In this document: positions 37,498 to 47,859 of the stretch, in pieces
How the letters are laid out: every line of letters begins with the position of its first letter
Position numbering within the stretch: position 1 is the stretch's first letter
DNA from: Cupriavidus sp. D39
Lineage (GTDB): Bacteria > Pseudomonadota > Gammaproteobacteria > Burkholderiales > Burkholderiaceae
Assembly (NCBI RefSeq): GCF_026627925.1
Contig: NZ_JAPNLE010000007.1
Span: 496,001 to 560,000 of the forward strand
Direction: 5' to 3'
DNA length: 64,000 nucleotides
Made by a program: the position numbers and the translations under genes
The notes under the pieces: model-generated
Databases searched by the model: none
The model's input: only the letters and a program-made list of their open reading frames with translations
Told to the model about the DNA's origin: nothing

Positions 37498-40041
37498 CTA
37501 GGCGGCAGCTTCGTCCGAGACCTCATCGTTTGCCGCACTTGCCACCAGCGGCTTGCTGTCGAAGGATTCAAGCACATCGTTGACGTCATAACTCAGGACC
37601 GGACGTTGCTTGACGATGCCGACCACTACGGGCTTGACCAGCATATTGGCAAATGCCTTCTGCGAACTGCTGGCGTACATGGCTTCGAGCGCCTTCGCGG
37701 TGATCACATTGTTAAGGTTGGCGCTCAGGCTTTCCACCTCGCGTTCGGTCAGTATGAATAGCACGGCCAGGTATTCAACTTGTCGCTGGACGATCTCCAG
37801 CATCCGCTCCCCGTCTTCCTTCATCATGCTCTTGGCGATCGAGTTGGTCACGGCGCCGGCGATCGCGCCACCAATGAAGCCGCCGGCGAATTTGCCGACC
37901 CAGATGCCGACCGGCCCGAAGGAAGCGCCGATGGCGCCGCCGGCGATGGCCCCCACGGCGCCTCCTGCCGTGCTGCTTGCCGTGACGGCCAGGTTTTTGG
38001 TGAATTGGGCGCTCGACATGCGGCCGCGGATCATCTTGAGCAAGTCAGGTCCCGATGACACCGCTACGATGACCAACGACGCGACGACGGTTCCGCGAAG
38101 GGCGTGATTGAGCTGGTTGCGGCTGCTCACCCCCATGCTCTTCTGGAGCGCTTCGGCCATGGGCTTGGAGATTCTGCCCACCTCGATGTACTTCACCGCC
38201 GCCTGCACCGTGGCCAGGCGATGCAGCTGTTGCGTACCCACATAGACGATCAGTGTCTTACCGAAGGTCTTGCCGCCCTGTATGCACGCAGCTTGCAGGG
38301 CTCTTTTCGTGTCATTGGTATTCAGGTAGGAAATCGTCGCCGTGACGGCGAAGCTGATGCCGCCGGCGCCGATGCTGACGATAGCGCCCTCCTGCACGTC
38401 GTATTCGAGCGATGCAAAGGTCCCGAAGCGCGTAATGCTCTTTGCCTGCTCGTACGTCAGATGGCCCTTGACGACAAGGTTCTTTGCCTGCGCGGGATCC
38501 GCAACGCCTGGCACTTTTCCTTGCTCGATCTTGCCTTTCATTGTCTTGACAGCTTGATCGTACTGGTCTCGTGGCACCTCGATAGGCATGGGCTTGTTGT
38601 CTGAATCGAAGTAGCGGTAGGTGCCATCGCCTTTGTTATCGAAGGCACTACCGATACTGCGCGCACCGGTGCTGCAATATTTCGTCTGGATCTCTTGTCC
38701 ATTCACCAGGCGGTCCGCGCCATTCTTTGCATTGTCGTCGCCAATCACCTTGGCGGATTTCCCGGTGAGCCTGTCGTGCATGGTATTCGCCCTTTCGGCG
38801 GCGAAGCCATGCCCCTGCCCCCCGGCGGCAACCATCTTATGGTTTTGCGACCAGGCCCCGCCCATTTCGATCACCAGAAATCCGGTCGACGAAGCGTCGC
38901 TCAAAAACTCGCTGAGTGGCTTGTCTTTGATCGATGTGCATACCTGCTCCGTCTCATGGCAAAAGGGCGAGCAGTACCATTCATCATTCTTGGCGCCGCC
39001 GTGCTCACGCACCAAGCCGCACGAGCTGCAGCAGTTCAACTCGTCTTTCCGGCTATGCGTGACGACATAGGAACCATCATCGAAATCGCATTGCTCCACA
39101 AAATCGAGGTATCGATCGAAGTAGTCTTGCGCTTCTGCCTGTGGCACAGGAAAATAATCGCCGATGCGCTGCCTGGCCACATCGCGGTGATGACGCAATT
39201 CCTGCTCCAGCAGCGCCCGGTATTGCGCCAGCGCGGTATCGTGACAAGCCTTGTCGAACAACCAGATATCGCCGCAAAGCTCGAACAGTTCGACCAGGCC
39301 CGCATTATTGGCCACGTTTGCCACCCCGAGGACGATGGCTTCCACATCCTCGGCGTCGACCTGGGAAGATTCCTTGTGAAGCGCCGCGATCGTCGCGGTC
39401 AGGTTAACCGCCTTCTTGTTGTCTGCGATCGCCGTCTTGATGCCCTGTATTACGTCGGTATAGCCCTTCTCAAAGACCATGGCTGCAACCATGACCAGGC
39501 AGGAAGCCACGCAATATCCCAGGTCAAACCACCATACGGTGGATGATCGCGAAAATATCAGTGTTGTCAGCGCGGGGAAGAAGGCCTGGACGATGACAGA
39601 GAACAGCCAGATGCTGATTGCGCTGAAGAACAGCTGATAGGTGAGGTCGGTCTTCTCCGCCGGCAGGCTGATCTCGAGACCATCACGCTCGGCTGCCAGC
39701 CTGCGTTTGTGCTGTACGTGGATAAAGATGGGCAGCAATGCGGGAACCAGGTATTTGAGGCTGTCGATTCCAAGTCCCGATATCCAGCCGTAACCGTCAT
39801 ATGCCACCCAGACCGCCACAGCACCGCCGACGACAATCGCTATCCGGCTGGCCAGGGGCCGGCAGTTGTTCTTACGCGCTAGCCGTTCGATGCCCATGCC
39901 GATTGCCACGGGCACCCCTACCACGACGGCAAGTGCGATGCCCGCCAGCGCCGCTGCAATCTTTAGCGCAAGGGGCACGATCTTGCCCAACAACGCCAGC
40001 GCCATACACAGGAGGAAAAAGCCGATGATGAGTTGTAGCAT
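37498..40041 (-). CDS. large membrane protein with zinc-knuckle-like and glycine-zipper segments
   Basis: An 847-aa protein not recognised. Visible parts are: residues 1-55, two long hydrophobic helices (LIIGFFLLCMALALLG, IAAALAGIALAVVVGVPVAI); about 70-200, four more (AVAVWVAYDGYGW, LFFSAISIWLFSVIVQAFFP, CVASCLVMVAAMVFEKG); a cytoplasmic-type middle with CSSCGLVREHGG followed by WYCSPFCHETEQVC, a likely zinc site; a soluble region; then about 640-740 a glycine-rich helical stretch (GGAVGAIAGGAIGASFGPVG, GKFAGGFIGGAIAGAVTNSI) typical of membrane-inserting glycine zippers. It is encoded 21 bp downstream of a coiled-coil lipoprotein, surely one operon. Confidence 0.75.
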   Translation of the reverse strand: MLQLIIGFFLLCMALALLGKIVPLALKIAAALAGIALAVVVGVPVAIGMGIERLARKNNCRPLASRIAIVVGGAVAVWVAYDGYGWISGLGIDSLKYLVPALLPIFIHVQHKRRLAAERDGLEISLPAEKTDLTYQLFFSAISIWLFSVIVQAFFPALTTLIFSRSSTVWWFDLGYCVASCLVMVAAMVFEKGYTDVIQGIKTAIADNKKAVNLTATIAALHKESSQVDAEDVEAIVLGVANVANNAGLVELFELCGDIWLFDKACHDTALAQYRALLEQELRHHRDVARQRIGDYFPVPQAEAQDYFDRYLDFVEQCDFDDGSYVVTHSRKDELNCCSSCGLVREHGGAKNDEWYCSPFCHETEQVCTSIKDKPLSEFLSDASSTGFLVIEMGGAWSQNHKMVAAGGQGHGFAAERANTMHDRLTGKSAKVIGDDNAKNGADRLVNGQEIQTKYCSTGARSIGSAFDNKGDGTYRYFDSDNKPMPIEVPRDQYDQAVKTMKGKIEQGKVPGVADPAQAKNLVVKGHLTYEQAKSITRFGTFASLEYDVQEGAIVSIGAGGISFAVTATISYLNTNDTKRALQAACIQGGKTFGKTLIVYVGTQQLHRLATVQAAVKYIEVGRISKPMAEALQKSMGVSSRNQLNHALRGTVVASLVIVAVSSGPDLLKMIRGRMSSAQFTKNLAVTASSTAGGAVGAIAGGAIGASFGPVGIWVGKFAGGFIGGAIAGAVTNSIAKSMMKEDGERMLEIVQRQVEYLAVLFILTEREVESLSANLNNVITAKALEAMYASSSQKAFANMLVKPVVVGIVKQRPVLSYDVNDVLESFDSKPLVASAANDEVSDEAAA

Positions 40042-40062
40042 GGGACGTTCCGAAGAGGCCGA

Positions 40063-41277
40063 TCAGTTCGCTTGTGTCTTGAGTTGCTCGAGCAGCTGAC
40101 GCTGCTGGGCAAGTTCTGTTTTTTGGCTCTGCACGTCGGAAGAAAATTGTTCGAGTTTGTTGCGCTGATCCACCAGCTGGCTTTGAGAGGCCTGAAGATT
40201 GCCTTGTTGCTGCTCGCGCTTTTCTTGTAACGCCGCGCCCGACCTTTCTACATTGACCGTCACGTTGCTCGTGATGTCATCCTGCAGCCTGGCGCGGCGC
40301 GCGTCGAATTCCTGTTGCGTGGCTTTCACGCGGCTCGAGTAAGTGTCGCGGGCCTGGTCGAGCTGTTCGCTATACTGCTTCTGTATTGCCGACTCCTGCT
40401 CACGAAGCTGACGGCTCCTTTCGCTGTACTCGTCACGGGACAGGCGCTGGCTCTGCATATCCCGGTGCTGCGATTGCAATGCCTGCATTCTTGCGCGATA
40501 GGATTGCGTCAACATCGCGTTGCGCGCGTCAAGGTCTTTCCTGTGCCCATCCAGCCTTTCACGCATTTCGGATTGTAGCGTCAGACTGGCTGCCTGCACC
40601 TCCCGGCTGACGCTCGATCTGATGTTCAGTTGTTCCTGTTGCAACTGCTTCTGTTCGGATTCGAGGTCGGTTTGGATTTGCTGGACTCTTTCCTTGAGCG
40701 CGTTGTTCGACGCATTCCATTCGCCGATCTTTTGGGAAGACAAGGCTTCATCGTTGCCAAGCTTCTCTTCTCTTTTCTGGAGTTCTATCTCCGCAGAAGC
40801 GAGAAATGCATGAAAGTTCGGATTGCCCACGATGGCGATATTTGCGCCATGGGCGGTCTTCGGCGCACCGTCAAAGAATGCAGCGGCACGGTCAAAATCG
40901 AACTGACTGCGCCAGCTGTCCCCGTCGAATCTAGCATCCGCGGTCCCGGATAGGGATTCCACTTCACCCCTTCGAGCTGCGGGCACCAGGACCGCGGTAT
41001 TGTTCAAGGTCCCGATTCTTTTGTACAAATCCTCTGTAGGGAGAACCGTCGCGGTGAAGTGATAATGCCATTGGCGAGGTTCCCGGCGCATGATTTCCCA
41101 CTCTTTGATCTGTAGGCCCCTCACCTGCCATTGATCCGAAAGCTTTCCTGCGAGCTCGACTTTCATATCCGGGCCGTAGTCGCCGCAGCCCGCCAGGACT
41201 TGGCAGATGGGTAGGACGCAAACCATCCATTTCACCGGGAAAGGTTGAATTTTTCTTTTAACTGGTGGATGTTGCAT
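40063..41277 (-). CDS. coiled-coil lipoprotein
   Basis: 404 aa from MQHPPVKRKIQPFPVKWMVC, which leads to a lipobox-like CQVLAGC, so the mature protein is probably lipid-anchored in the envelope. Residues 35-165 form a globular domain (WQVRGLQIKEWEIMRREPRQ, WHYHFTATVLPTEDLYKRIG). From about 180 to the end is an almost continuous coiled coil rich in Gln/Glu/Arg (LESEQKQLQQEQLN, RARMQALQSQHRDMQSQRLS, KLEQFSSDVQSQKTELAQQR). It could span the periplasm and contact the membrane partner encoded next. A start 55 codons upstream is possible but would hide the lipobox. Confidence 0.7.
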   Translation of the reverse strand: MQHPPVKRKIQPFPVKWMVCVLPICQVLAGCGDYGPDMKVELAGKLSDQWQVRGLQIKEWEIMRREPRQWHYHFTATVLPTEDLYKRIGTLNNTAVLVPAARRGEVESLSGTADARFDGDSWRSQFDFDRAAAFFDGAPKTAHGANIAIVGNPNFHAFLASAEIELQKREEKLGNDEALSSQKIGEWNASNNALKERVQQIQTDLESEQKQLQQEQLNIRSSVSREVQAASLTLQSEMRERLDGHRKDLDARNAMLTQSYRARMQALQSQHRDMQSQRLSRDEYSERSRQLREQESAIQKQYSEQLDQARDTYSSRVKATQQEFDARRARLQDDITSNVTVNVERSGAALQEKREQQQGNLQASQSQLVDQRNKLEQFSSDVQSQKTELAQQRQLLEQLKTQAN

Positions 41278-41540
41278 AACCTTCAAGATGATGTTGGCGG
41301 CCATAGCGCATTTAACGGCGATCAACAGAAAAACTTTAATGATAAACAAGGAATGTCCGCGGGTGCAAGCACGAAGCTGGCCAAGCCTTGATGTGAGGGA
41401 CGAACCAAGTTGGTGACCTAGTGTCCTGACCGTATCCGGCATTGCTTACCGAGGTCACATGTGCAGCAACTCGTGGGCGGCGATCATGACGGTCAACCCG
41501 CTTTCGCCCATTTAGGAGACCGCGCCAAAACGGGGGCGGA

Positions 41541-41894
41541 TTAAGCGGGAAGGCTGTGGTCCTCTTCGCCAATGACGGAGGGATACCATCGTTCAACGTG
41601 CGATCGGAGAAGGTCATTGAGCACGGCAGTCCGGATTTGTAGCAGTGCGTGCGCGTGCCGCGGCCGCCAGGCGATCTGTTGGCGTTTGACGAACCGCTTG
41701 CTGACCACCTGGTTGACGGCCGACTCGACGAAGCCCGATGCAATGGGCTCCCCATGGCGATAGCGGTCGCCGTAGTTCACGATGAAGCCCCCGTTATTAT
41801 CCAGATAAATGATCAACTCCTCGAGCTTGCCAAGGAGCTTGGCCGCCTCGGGGCTGGCCTCGGCGTCGAGATCCCAGCCTAGGTTTCCCCACAT
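41541..41894 (-). pseudogene. ISKra4-family transposase C-terminal relic
   Basis: An uninterrupted 117-codon frame matching the ISKra4 C-terminus: EAAKLLGKLEELIIYLDNNG, GFIVNYGDRYRHGEPIASGF, VESAVNQVVSKRFVKRQQIA and HALLQIRTAVLNDLLRSHVE. The N-terminal two thirds is absent. Homologous to the more decayed piece at 12.2 kb. Confidence 0.8.
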
Positions 41895-41914
41895 TCTCTA
41901 GAAGGGAGAATACG

Positions 41915-42124
41915 ATGAGCCGGCAAACTTTGAGAGACGCCCACGCCCACGTCATTGGCTATATCGATACTGATGCCAGGGGAGTGCAGACCGCGCGCGA
42001 CAGCCACCTGCACCTGGTTGGACGCTACGAGCCGCAGCACGACGTCACGCGCGACGACCACGCCAGGCTGATCGGCAGCGCCAACCAGTTCCCCGCACTG
42101 ATCGCCGTCGCGGCCGAGAGCTAA
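41915..42124 (+). CDS. small repeat-type hypothetical protein
   Basis: 69 aa with a GGGAG ribosome site. It consists of three near-repeats of the form R(D)..H.H.IG/VG.. (LRDAHAHVIGYIDTD, ARDSHLHLVGRYEPQ, TRDDHARLIGSANQF), a pattern known from small proteobacterial proteins of unknown role. Intact, independent of the neighbouring ISs. Confidence 0.6.
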   Translation: MSRQTLRDAHAHVIGYIDTDARGVQTARDSHLHLVGRYEPQHDVTRDDHARLIGSANQFPALIAVAAES

Positions 42125-43555
42125 GGAGTCAGCCCTGCGGAATGCTGAAGAGTAAGGCGCAGCAAGGCTTCGCAAGAATTTCGCTGTGTACCGAACTCCC
42201 AGATCGAATAGGAATCTGATTCAAATCCTGGGAGATTTGAGGGCCTTGTCGATGAGCACACCCGACTTCTTTCGCAGCCGCCTGGACGGGATGATTGATC
42301 TGCGGCATCCGCTGGCAGTGCTGGCGACCCGGATGCCATGGAACAACATTGAGGCTGCCCTGGCACCGCTGCTAGCTCGCAAGGCGAACGATGGCCGCAA
42401 CGTGGTCGGCGAGGACTTGTTCGGACCGACGCTGGCAGTGGCCGGTGGGGGCGTCAGTGCCGCTGGCCGGCCTCGCCTACCGATCCGGCTGATGGTCGGG
42501 CTGCTCTACCTCAAGCACGCCTATAACCAAAGCGATGAGTCGGTGTGCGAGCGCTGGGCCGAGAACGTGTACTGGCAATTTTTCTGCGGCGAGGAGTACT
42601 TCCAGATGCGGCTGCCGTGTGACCCGACCAACCTCGTGCGTTTCCGACAGATCCTGGGTGAGGCTGGCGTCGAGGAACTGCTGGCCACCACGATTGCGGC
42701 CGCCGTGCAAATGAAGGCGATCAAGCCGGCTGAGTTCGAACGGGTTATCGTCGACAGCACGGTCCAGGAGAAGGCCATTGCCTATCCGACCGACAGCCGG
42801 CTGCTGGAGGTGGCGCGGGCCAAGGTGGTGCAACTGGCCAAACGCGCCGGCATCCAGCTCAAGCAGACCTTTGCCAGGGAAGGCAAGTCGTTGCGATTTC
42901 GCGCGGGTGGTTATGCGCATGCTAAGCAGTTCAAACGGCTGAGAACCGTGCTCAAACGTCAGCGCACCGTGCTCGGCCGCGTACTGCGTGAGATCGAACG
43001 CAAGATGACGGCGCTCGCCGAGGATCAGCAACAGCGTCTGCGCCCCTGGCTCGAACGCGCCCAACGCATTGCGCAGCAACGCACCAAGGACAAGAACAAG
43101 CTCTACGCCTTGCACGCGCCCGAAGTAGAGTGTATCGCCAAGGGCAAGGCCCGTCAGCCCTACGAATTCGGCGTCAAGGTGAGCCTGGCGATCACCGCCA
43201 ATCAGGGACTCATCGTCGGTGCGCGCAGCTTCCCCGGCAATCCATACGATGGCCACACGCTACACGCCCAACTGGAGCAGACCACCATCTTGCTGCAGGA
43301 CCTTCCCGGATCGCCCAGGCCTCACACTGCCATCGTTGATCTCGGTTACCGCGGGGTCGATGGCGAAGTAGCGCCGGTGAAGGTGATTCACCGCGGCAGA
43401 ATCAAAACCATGAATCGTCGCCAGCGCAGAATGCTGAAACGTCGCCAGGCGGTCGAGCCTGTCATCGGTCATGTCAAAGCGGATCACGGCATGCGCCGGA
43501 ACGTAAGCGAGTCGGCAGGGCCGTGGTGACTGCGCGCTAGGAATAGCGTATGAGG

Positions 43556-45109
43556 TCAGGCGGCGTATTGGAGTTGGTCAGCGACCTTCCAGGGCATGAG
43601 TTCGTCGATCCGATTGACCGGATGGTCGGCAATGTGGGTCAGGACGTGACGCAGATAGGCTTCGGGATCGATGCCGTTGAGTTTGCAAGACCCGATGAGC
43701 GAGTACATGGCAGCGGCACGCTCACCGCCACTGTCGGCACCGGCGAATAAAAAATTCTTCCGGCCTAACGCGACACCGCGCAGCGCATTCTCGGCGATGT
43801 TGTTGTCAATTTCTGCCAGGCCATCATCACAGTAGTAGACCAAGGCCTGCCACTGGTTGAGCATGTAGTTGATGGCTTTGGTGGTTTCTGATTGGGTCGA
43901 GAGTGTCAACAACCGCTCTCGTAACCACACCTCGAGGCCGTCCAGCAGGGGGCGAGATCTTTGCTGCCGCACCTGTTGGCGCACTTCGGGTAGCTTGCCC
44001 CGGATTTCCGCTTCGATGGCATAGAGTTCGCCGATTCGTCGCAACGCCTCCGTGGTGGTCGGCGTCGCCTTGCGAGCATGCAAGTCGTGTATTTTTCGTC
44101 GCGCATGAGCCATGCAAGCGGCTTCGCGTACGCTGCCATCCGTAAAGATGGCGTTGAAGCCCGCATACGCGTCGGCCTGCAGGATGCCGCGGAAGCTAGC
44201 CAGATGAGCTTGGGGGTGCAGGCCCTGGCGATTTGGCGTGTAGGCGAACCAGACCGCAGGCGCAGCGTCCGATCCCGACGCGCGATCGTCTCGTACGTAG
44301 GCCCATAGCCGTCCCGTCTTGGTCTGGCCTTTACCTGGCGCGAGCACCGGCAGCGGTGTGTCGTCCGCGTGCACCTTGCCGGGCATCATCACGTATCGGC
44401 GCAAGGCCTCCACCAGCGGCCGCACCAGAGCACCGCAAGCCCCAACCCCACGGGCCATCGTCGTGCGGTCCAGCTCCACTCCCTGCCGGGCGTAAATCGC
44501 GGCTTGGCGGTACAGCGGTTGGTGATCAGCATATTTGCTGACCAGAATGTGGGCGAGTAGCCCCGCCGTGGCGATACCACGCTCGATCGGCCGACTCGGC
44601 GACGCGGCCTGGACGATGCAATCGCAACAGGCGCAGGCCTGCTTGCGTCGGACCTGCCGGATCACCCGGAACGCGCTGTTGATGATGTCGAGCTGCTCCG
44701 AGATGTCCTCGCCCAGCGGCTTAAGCTCGCCGCCACACTCCGGGCAGGCCCTATCCTCGGGTTCGAGAATGCGAACTTCGCGCTCCAGATGCTCCGGAAA
44801 CGGCTTGCGTACCGCTTTCTTCCGGGTGGGAGGGGTTGCATCCGGGGCGGCTTCGGTTTCGGCCGCACCTTCTTCTGCCAGCAGATCTTCCAGTCGGGTC
44901 TCGAGCTGTTCGATCTGTCGGTCCAGCTTCTCGGACTTCTGGCCGAACTGCATCCGCCTTAGCTTGGAGAGCTGCAGATTGAGCTGCTCGATCTCCATGG
45001 AGCGGACCGCCAAGGCCCGTTCCATGAGTGCGATCGATTCCCGCTGTGCCAACACCAAGGCCTTCAGGGCCTCAATGTCGTCGGGGAGATCGCTGGGGTC
45101 GATTGGCAT
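43556..45109 (-). CDS. tnpC: IS66 transposase TnpC
   Basis: A 517-aa protein. An N-terminal coiled coil ([20 protein letters not shown]) is followed by a zinc-binding segment ([12 protein letters not shown]), the DDE core ([36 protein letters not shown] and [19 protein letters not shown]) and the characteristic tail [20 protein letters not shown]. Complete. Confidence 0.95.
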   Translation of the reverse strand: MPIDPSDLPDDIEALKALVLAQRESIALMERALAVRSMEIEQLNLQLSKLRRMQFGQKSEKLDRQIEQLETRLEDLLAEEGAAETEAAPDATPPTRKKAVRKPFPEHLEREVRILEPEDRACPECGGELKPLGEDISEQLDIINSAFRVIRQVRRKQACACCDCIVQAASPSRPIERGIATAGLLAHILVSKYADHQPLYRQAAIYARQGVELDRTTMARGVGACGALVRPLVEALRRYVMMPGKVHADDTPLPVLAPGKGQTKTGRLWAYVRDDRASGSDAAPAVWFAYTPNRQGLHPQAHLASFRGILQADAYAGFNAIFTDGSVREAACMAHARRKIHDLHARKATPTTTEALRRIGELYAIEAEIRGKLPEVRQQVRQQRSRPLLDGLEVWLRERLLTLSTQSETTKAINYMLNQWQALVYYCDDGLAEIDNNIAENALRGVALGRKNFLFAGADSGGERAAAMYSLIGSCKLNGIDPEAYLRHVLTHIADHPVNRIDELMPWKVADQLQYAA

Positions 45110-45138
45110 GCGCGCAGTTTACGCACATGCCGCAAGGT

Positions 45139-45486
45139 TTACAACACCGACAGTGGAGGCCAGGTGCGTTCGGGCTGCTTCCAGTTAATCCCCTCCAGTA
45201 GCATCGACAACTGCGCTTGCGTCAGGTGGATCTTGCCGCTGTCGGCCTGTGGCCAGACGAAGCGTCCGCGCTCCAGGCGCTTCGAGAGCAAGCACAGCCC
45301 ATCGCCCGTCGACCACAGGACTTTGATGACATTGCCTCGCCTGCCGCGGAAGATGAAGACATGGCCGGAGAATGGGCTCTCCTGCAGAGTCGCCTCAACC
45401 TTCGCGGCCAGCCCATTGAATCCGGAGCGCATATCGGTCACGCCTGCAGCGATCCAGATGCGTGTTCCCGCCGGCAACCCGATCAT
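45139..45486 (-). CDS. tnpB: IS66 accessory protein TnpB
   Basis: A 115-aa protein starting [20 protein letters not shown]. The classic family motifs are [40 protein letters not shown] and [17 protein letters not shown]. Overlaps the tnpA stop by 4 bp. Confidence 0.95.
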   Translation of the reverse strand: MIGLPAGTRIWIAAGVTDMRSGFNGLAAKVEATLQESPFSGHVFIFRGRRGNVIKVLWSTGDGLCLLSKRLERGRFVWPQADSGKIHLTQAQLSMLLEGINWKQPERTWPPLSVL

Positions 45487-45893
45487 GGCGTCAACCGATC
45501 CAGTACGGTGCGCAACGTGGTCGCGTCGACCGCGCCTTCGATGCGAATCACCGCCCGGCCAAAACGGATCTCGATGGCGCCGTTCGGCGTCGCCGGCTCG
45601 CAAGCCGCTGCCGCCGAACTCACTGGCCTCGGAGCCGGGCGCGGGTCTGGTTGTTCAACGGTCACCGGCAACAACACCGCAGCTTCCTGCCGCTGTTGCG
45701 CTCGATAGCTTCGGCGCCACGTGAACAGCATGTTCGCGTTGATACCGTGCTCGCGCGCCAACTTCGATACCGAGATGCCCGGCTCACATGCAGCGGCTGC
45801 CAACCGCCGCTTGAATTCCTCGCTATGATTCGGCCGACCTTTGCGACTGCCAGCGACTGGCACTTCCTGTGACTGTGACAAAGTAGTTCCCAT
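45483..45893 (-). CDS. tnpA: IS66 accessory protein TnpA
   Basis: A 136-aa protein with an N-terminal helix-turn-helix ([40 protein letters not shown]) and a C-terminal segment [19 protein letters not shown]. First gene of the IS66 operon, overlapping tnpB. Confidence 0.92.
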   Translation of the reverse strand: MGTTLSQSQEVPVAGSRKGRPNHSEEFKRRLAAAACEPGISVSKLAREHGINANMLFTWRRSYRAQQRQEAAVLLPVTVEQPDPRPAPRPVSSAAAACEPATPNGAIEIRFGRAVIRIEGAVDATTLRTVLDRLTP

Positions 45894-46091
45894 CAAATAG
45901 TAATGGGAACTACTTTGGAGCCACTCTACTTTGCAGTACAGACGGTGCAGGCGACTCGCTTACGCCGGAACTGGTTGAAGGGCGAAATTGGTGACGCCGT
46001 CCATCCTATCCTCTGTGCTGCAGGCTTCAATCTCCGTTGGCTGCTGCGGGCCATTGCCCGCCTGGGCATCCGCGCGTTTTTTTCGTCTTGA

Positions 46092-46594
46092 TTCTGCTCA
46101 CAGGCATGGCTCGATCCGCCAGGGATGCAGCCAATCGATCTTGCCCGCATGCCGCAGTCAATTAATGGGGGCGGCTAGAATCACCCACCTTTTAGCCACG
46201 CTGAGCTCTCAGACTGAATTCTTCAGGTCCGACTAAGGAACGTGCCATGTGGATGCAATCCCATGCCGGATTCGCCAGCAGGTAAGGCGGGGTCGCATCG
46301 TGTCCGTTTGCCGCCGGCTGTGCGTCCATGCGATGGATCGGCGGATGCGCGAGGCGGCTGTCCCGGATGACCAACTGCAGTTCGTCCGGCTGATTCGCCG
46401 TGGCAAACGCGGCCAGAATGCTCCTTGCCACCGAGCCCTACTGCGAATCGCTACCGCCAGGGATTTGCGCGGGAAGTACGGATACCCCGACTAGCTCTCG
46501 ATATTCCAAAGCATTTCAACGCCGCCTCTCGCGCTTAGCTGACGCGCGCGCTCAACCAGAATGTCCGTTGCAATCAGGCTACCTCAAAGTCCCT
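46092..46594. other. IS5 right flank and gene-poor DNA
   Basis: Contains the undefined right end of the IS5. On the minus strand 46192-46431 encodes a GTG-start frame (MARSILAAFATANQPDELQL and on) of protein-like composition but no recognised family; I do not call it as a gene. Confidence 0.3.
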
Positions 46595-46608
46595 TATATT
46601 TGGGCTCG

Positions 46609-47859
46609 TCAGTAAAAACTGTGGGTGAGTTTTGGCTCCGGGAGCTTCCCGAGCCCGTGATATAGCGCGATTTCGGTCATGCGGAAGGTCCGGAATCCGT
46701 ATGCTTTTCTCATGGTGACTTTGGCTTTGTTGTTGAGCCCTTCGATCACCCCGCTGGAGAACTGCTTTCGCGCCCGGAAGTAGTTGAGGATGAGTTCGCG
46801 GTGAGTGCGGACAGTGCGGGCGAACTTCTTCATGGGTTCGATGCGCGAGCGCATGACCTGCGTGCACCATCGGTCGAGGAACTTGCCGGCCCAGACCGGC
46901 GATTCGTATTCCCAGAGCGACTGGAATTCCTCCTTGAGCAAATAGGCCCGTACGCTCTGCAAGTTGTAGCGCAGCAGATCGCGCAACCGTATCCGCTGGG
47001 TATCGGTGAGGTTCTCCCGACGCTTGAGCAGGCACCAGCGGGATTTCTTCAGCACGGGCTGGTAGCCATCGTTTGCCATGCGTCGGGCTTCGGCGGCGCG
47101 CACGTCATCCAGGGCGAGGTTCATCTTGGCGACGATGTGGAAGCGATCGAGGATATTCAAAGCATTGGGGCAATGTTTGGCGATCAGCTTCAGATAGGGC
47201 TTCCACATGTCCGAGCAGACGAACTCGACTTTGGCGGCGATCTCGGCGCCGATCAAGGCAAAGAATTTCTCGAAGCTCTCTGTCGTGCGCTCCTTGCCGA
47301 CCCACAGCAAGCGGATGCAACCAGCCTCGATCTGGTAGACCAGGGTCAGATATTGATGCCCCCGACCATACTGAATCTCATCGACCCCGAAGGCGCGGAT
47401 CGGCCCCAGCGTGCGGTGGGCCAACCCCCATTCCACTACCCATTCCACTGCCTGACTGACCTTCTCCCAACTGGTATGGAAGCTGCGCGCCGTTTCCTGC
47501 CAAGACAGCTTGCGTGCCCAGTTGGCCAGATACAGCATGTACGCTTTCGTCAGCGTGTGCTTGCCAATACCCCAGGGTACCTGTTCAACCTTGACGCCGC
47601 AGCCGCGCTTACACTCTACACGCCGCATCGCGTACAGTAAGACCACGGCAAAGCCCCAGATCGGGATGAACTCGAAGCGGCGCGTTGCCAGCGTGTCGTA
47701 GCCGCGGGCCTGTTGGCCGCAGCCCGAGCAGTGCGGTCGGGAACCTCGTCGCGGACGCACGTCGATCTCGATGGTGTTAGAGGCCTGACACAAGCGAGCG
47801 CTTTCGTACACAAAACCGGGGAAGTGATGGCAGGCATTGAGCAGGCGGGTCAGCAGCAT
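46609..47859 (-). CDS. ISL3-family transposase
   Basis: A 416-aa protein from MLLTRLLNACHHFPGFVYES (an ATG 12 codons earlier is also possible). An N-terminal zinc finger (RPHCSGCGQQARGYDTLATR) and helix-turn-helix (ETARSFHTSWEKVSQAVEWV) precede the DDE core: IRAFGVDEIQYGRGHQYLTL (Asp), VEFVCSDMWKPYLKLIAKHC (Asp) and SGVIEGLNNKAKVTMRKAYG (Glu). Complete and probably active. Confidence 0.92.
   Translation of the reverse strand: MLLTRLLNACHHFPGFVYESARLCQASNTIEIDVRPRRGSRPHCSGCGQQARGYDTLATRRFEFIPIWGFAVVLLYAMRRVECKRGCGVKVEQVPWGIGKHTLTKAYMLYLANWARKLSWQETARSFHTSWEKVSQAVEWVVEWGLAHRTLGPIRAFGVDEIQYGRGHQYLTLVYQIEAGCIRLLWVGKERTTESFEKFFALIGAEIAAKVEFVCSDMWKPYLKLIAKHCPNALNILDRFHIVAKMNLALDDVRAAEARRMANDGYQPVLKKSRWCLLKRRENLTDTQRIRLRDLLRYNLQSVRAYLLKEEFQSLWEYESPVWAGKFLDRWCTQVMRSRIEPMKKFARTVRTHRELILNYFRARKQFSSGVIEGLNNKAKVTMRKAYGFRTFRMTEIALYHGLGKLPEPKLTHSFY

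Larger units (their letters stand above)
43503..45963 (-). mobile_element. IS66-family element, complete
   Basis: A 2461-bp element whose ends both start GTAAGCGAGTC when read inward, the typical IS66 terminal repeat. It contains tnpA, tnpB and tnpC on the minus strand, all open, and is flanked by an 8-bp duplication inside an IS5 transposase. Confidence 0.95.
43495..45971. repeat. 8-bp target duplication GCCGGAAC flanking IS66
   Basis: GCCGGAAC at 43495-43502 and at 45964-45971, the exact 8 bp expected for IS66 family insertion. Confidence 0.95.
42252..46091 (+). pseudogene. IS5-family transposase interrupted by IS66
   Basis: The first part (42252-43502) encodes most of an IS5 transposase: MPWNNIEAALAPLLARKAND, RLPIRLMVGLLYLKHAYNQS, ERVIVDSTVQEKAIAYPTDS (first Asp), VSLAITANQGLIVGARSFPG, VDLGYRGVDGEVAPVKVI and VEPVIGHVKADHGMRRN. 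The remaining 40 residues (WLKGEIGDAVHPILCAAGFN, LRWLLRAIARLGIRAFFSS) resume at 45972 after the IS66. Joining across one copy of GCCGGAAC restores the frame exactly, so the gene was intact when hit. Ends of the IS5 itself could not be placed with certainty. Confidence 0.9.

Noticed and set aside
46192..46431. GTG-start 79-codon ORF in the gap before ISL3
   Set aside because: Only composition supports it; no family or independent evidence.
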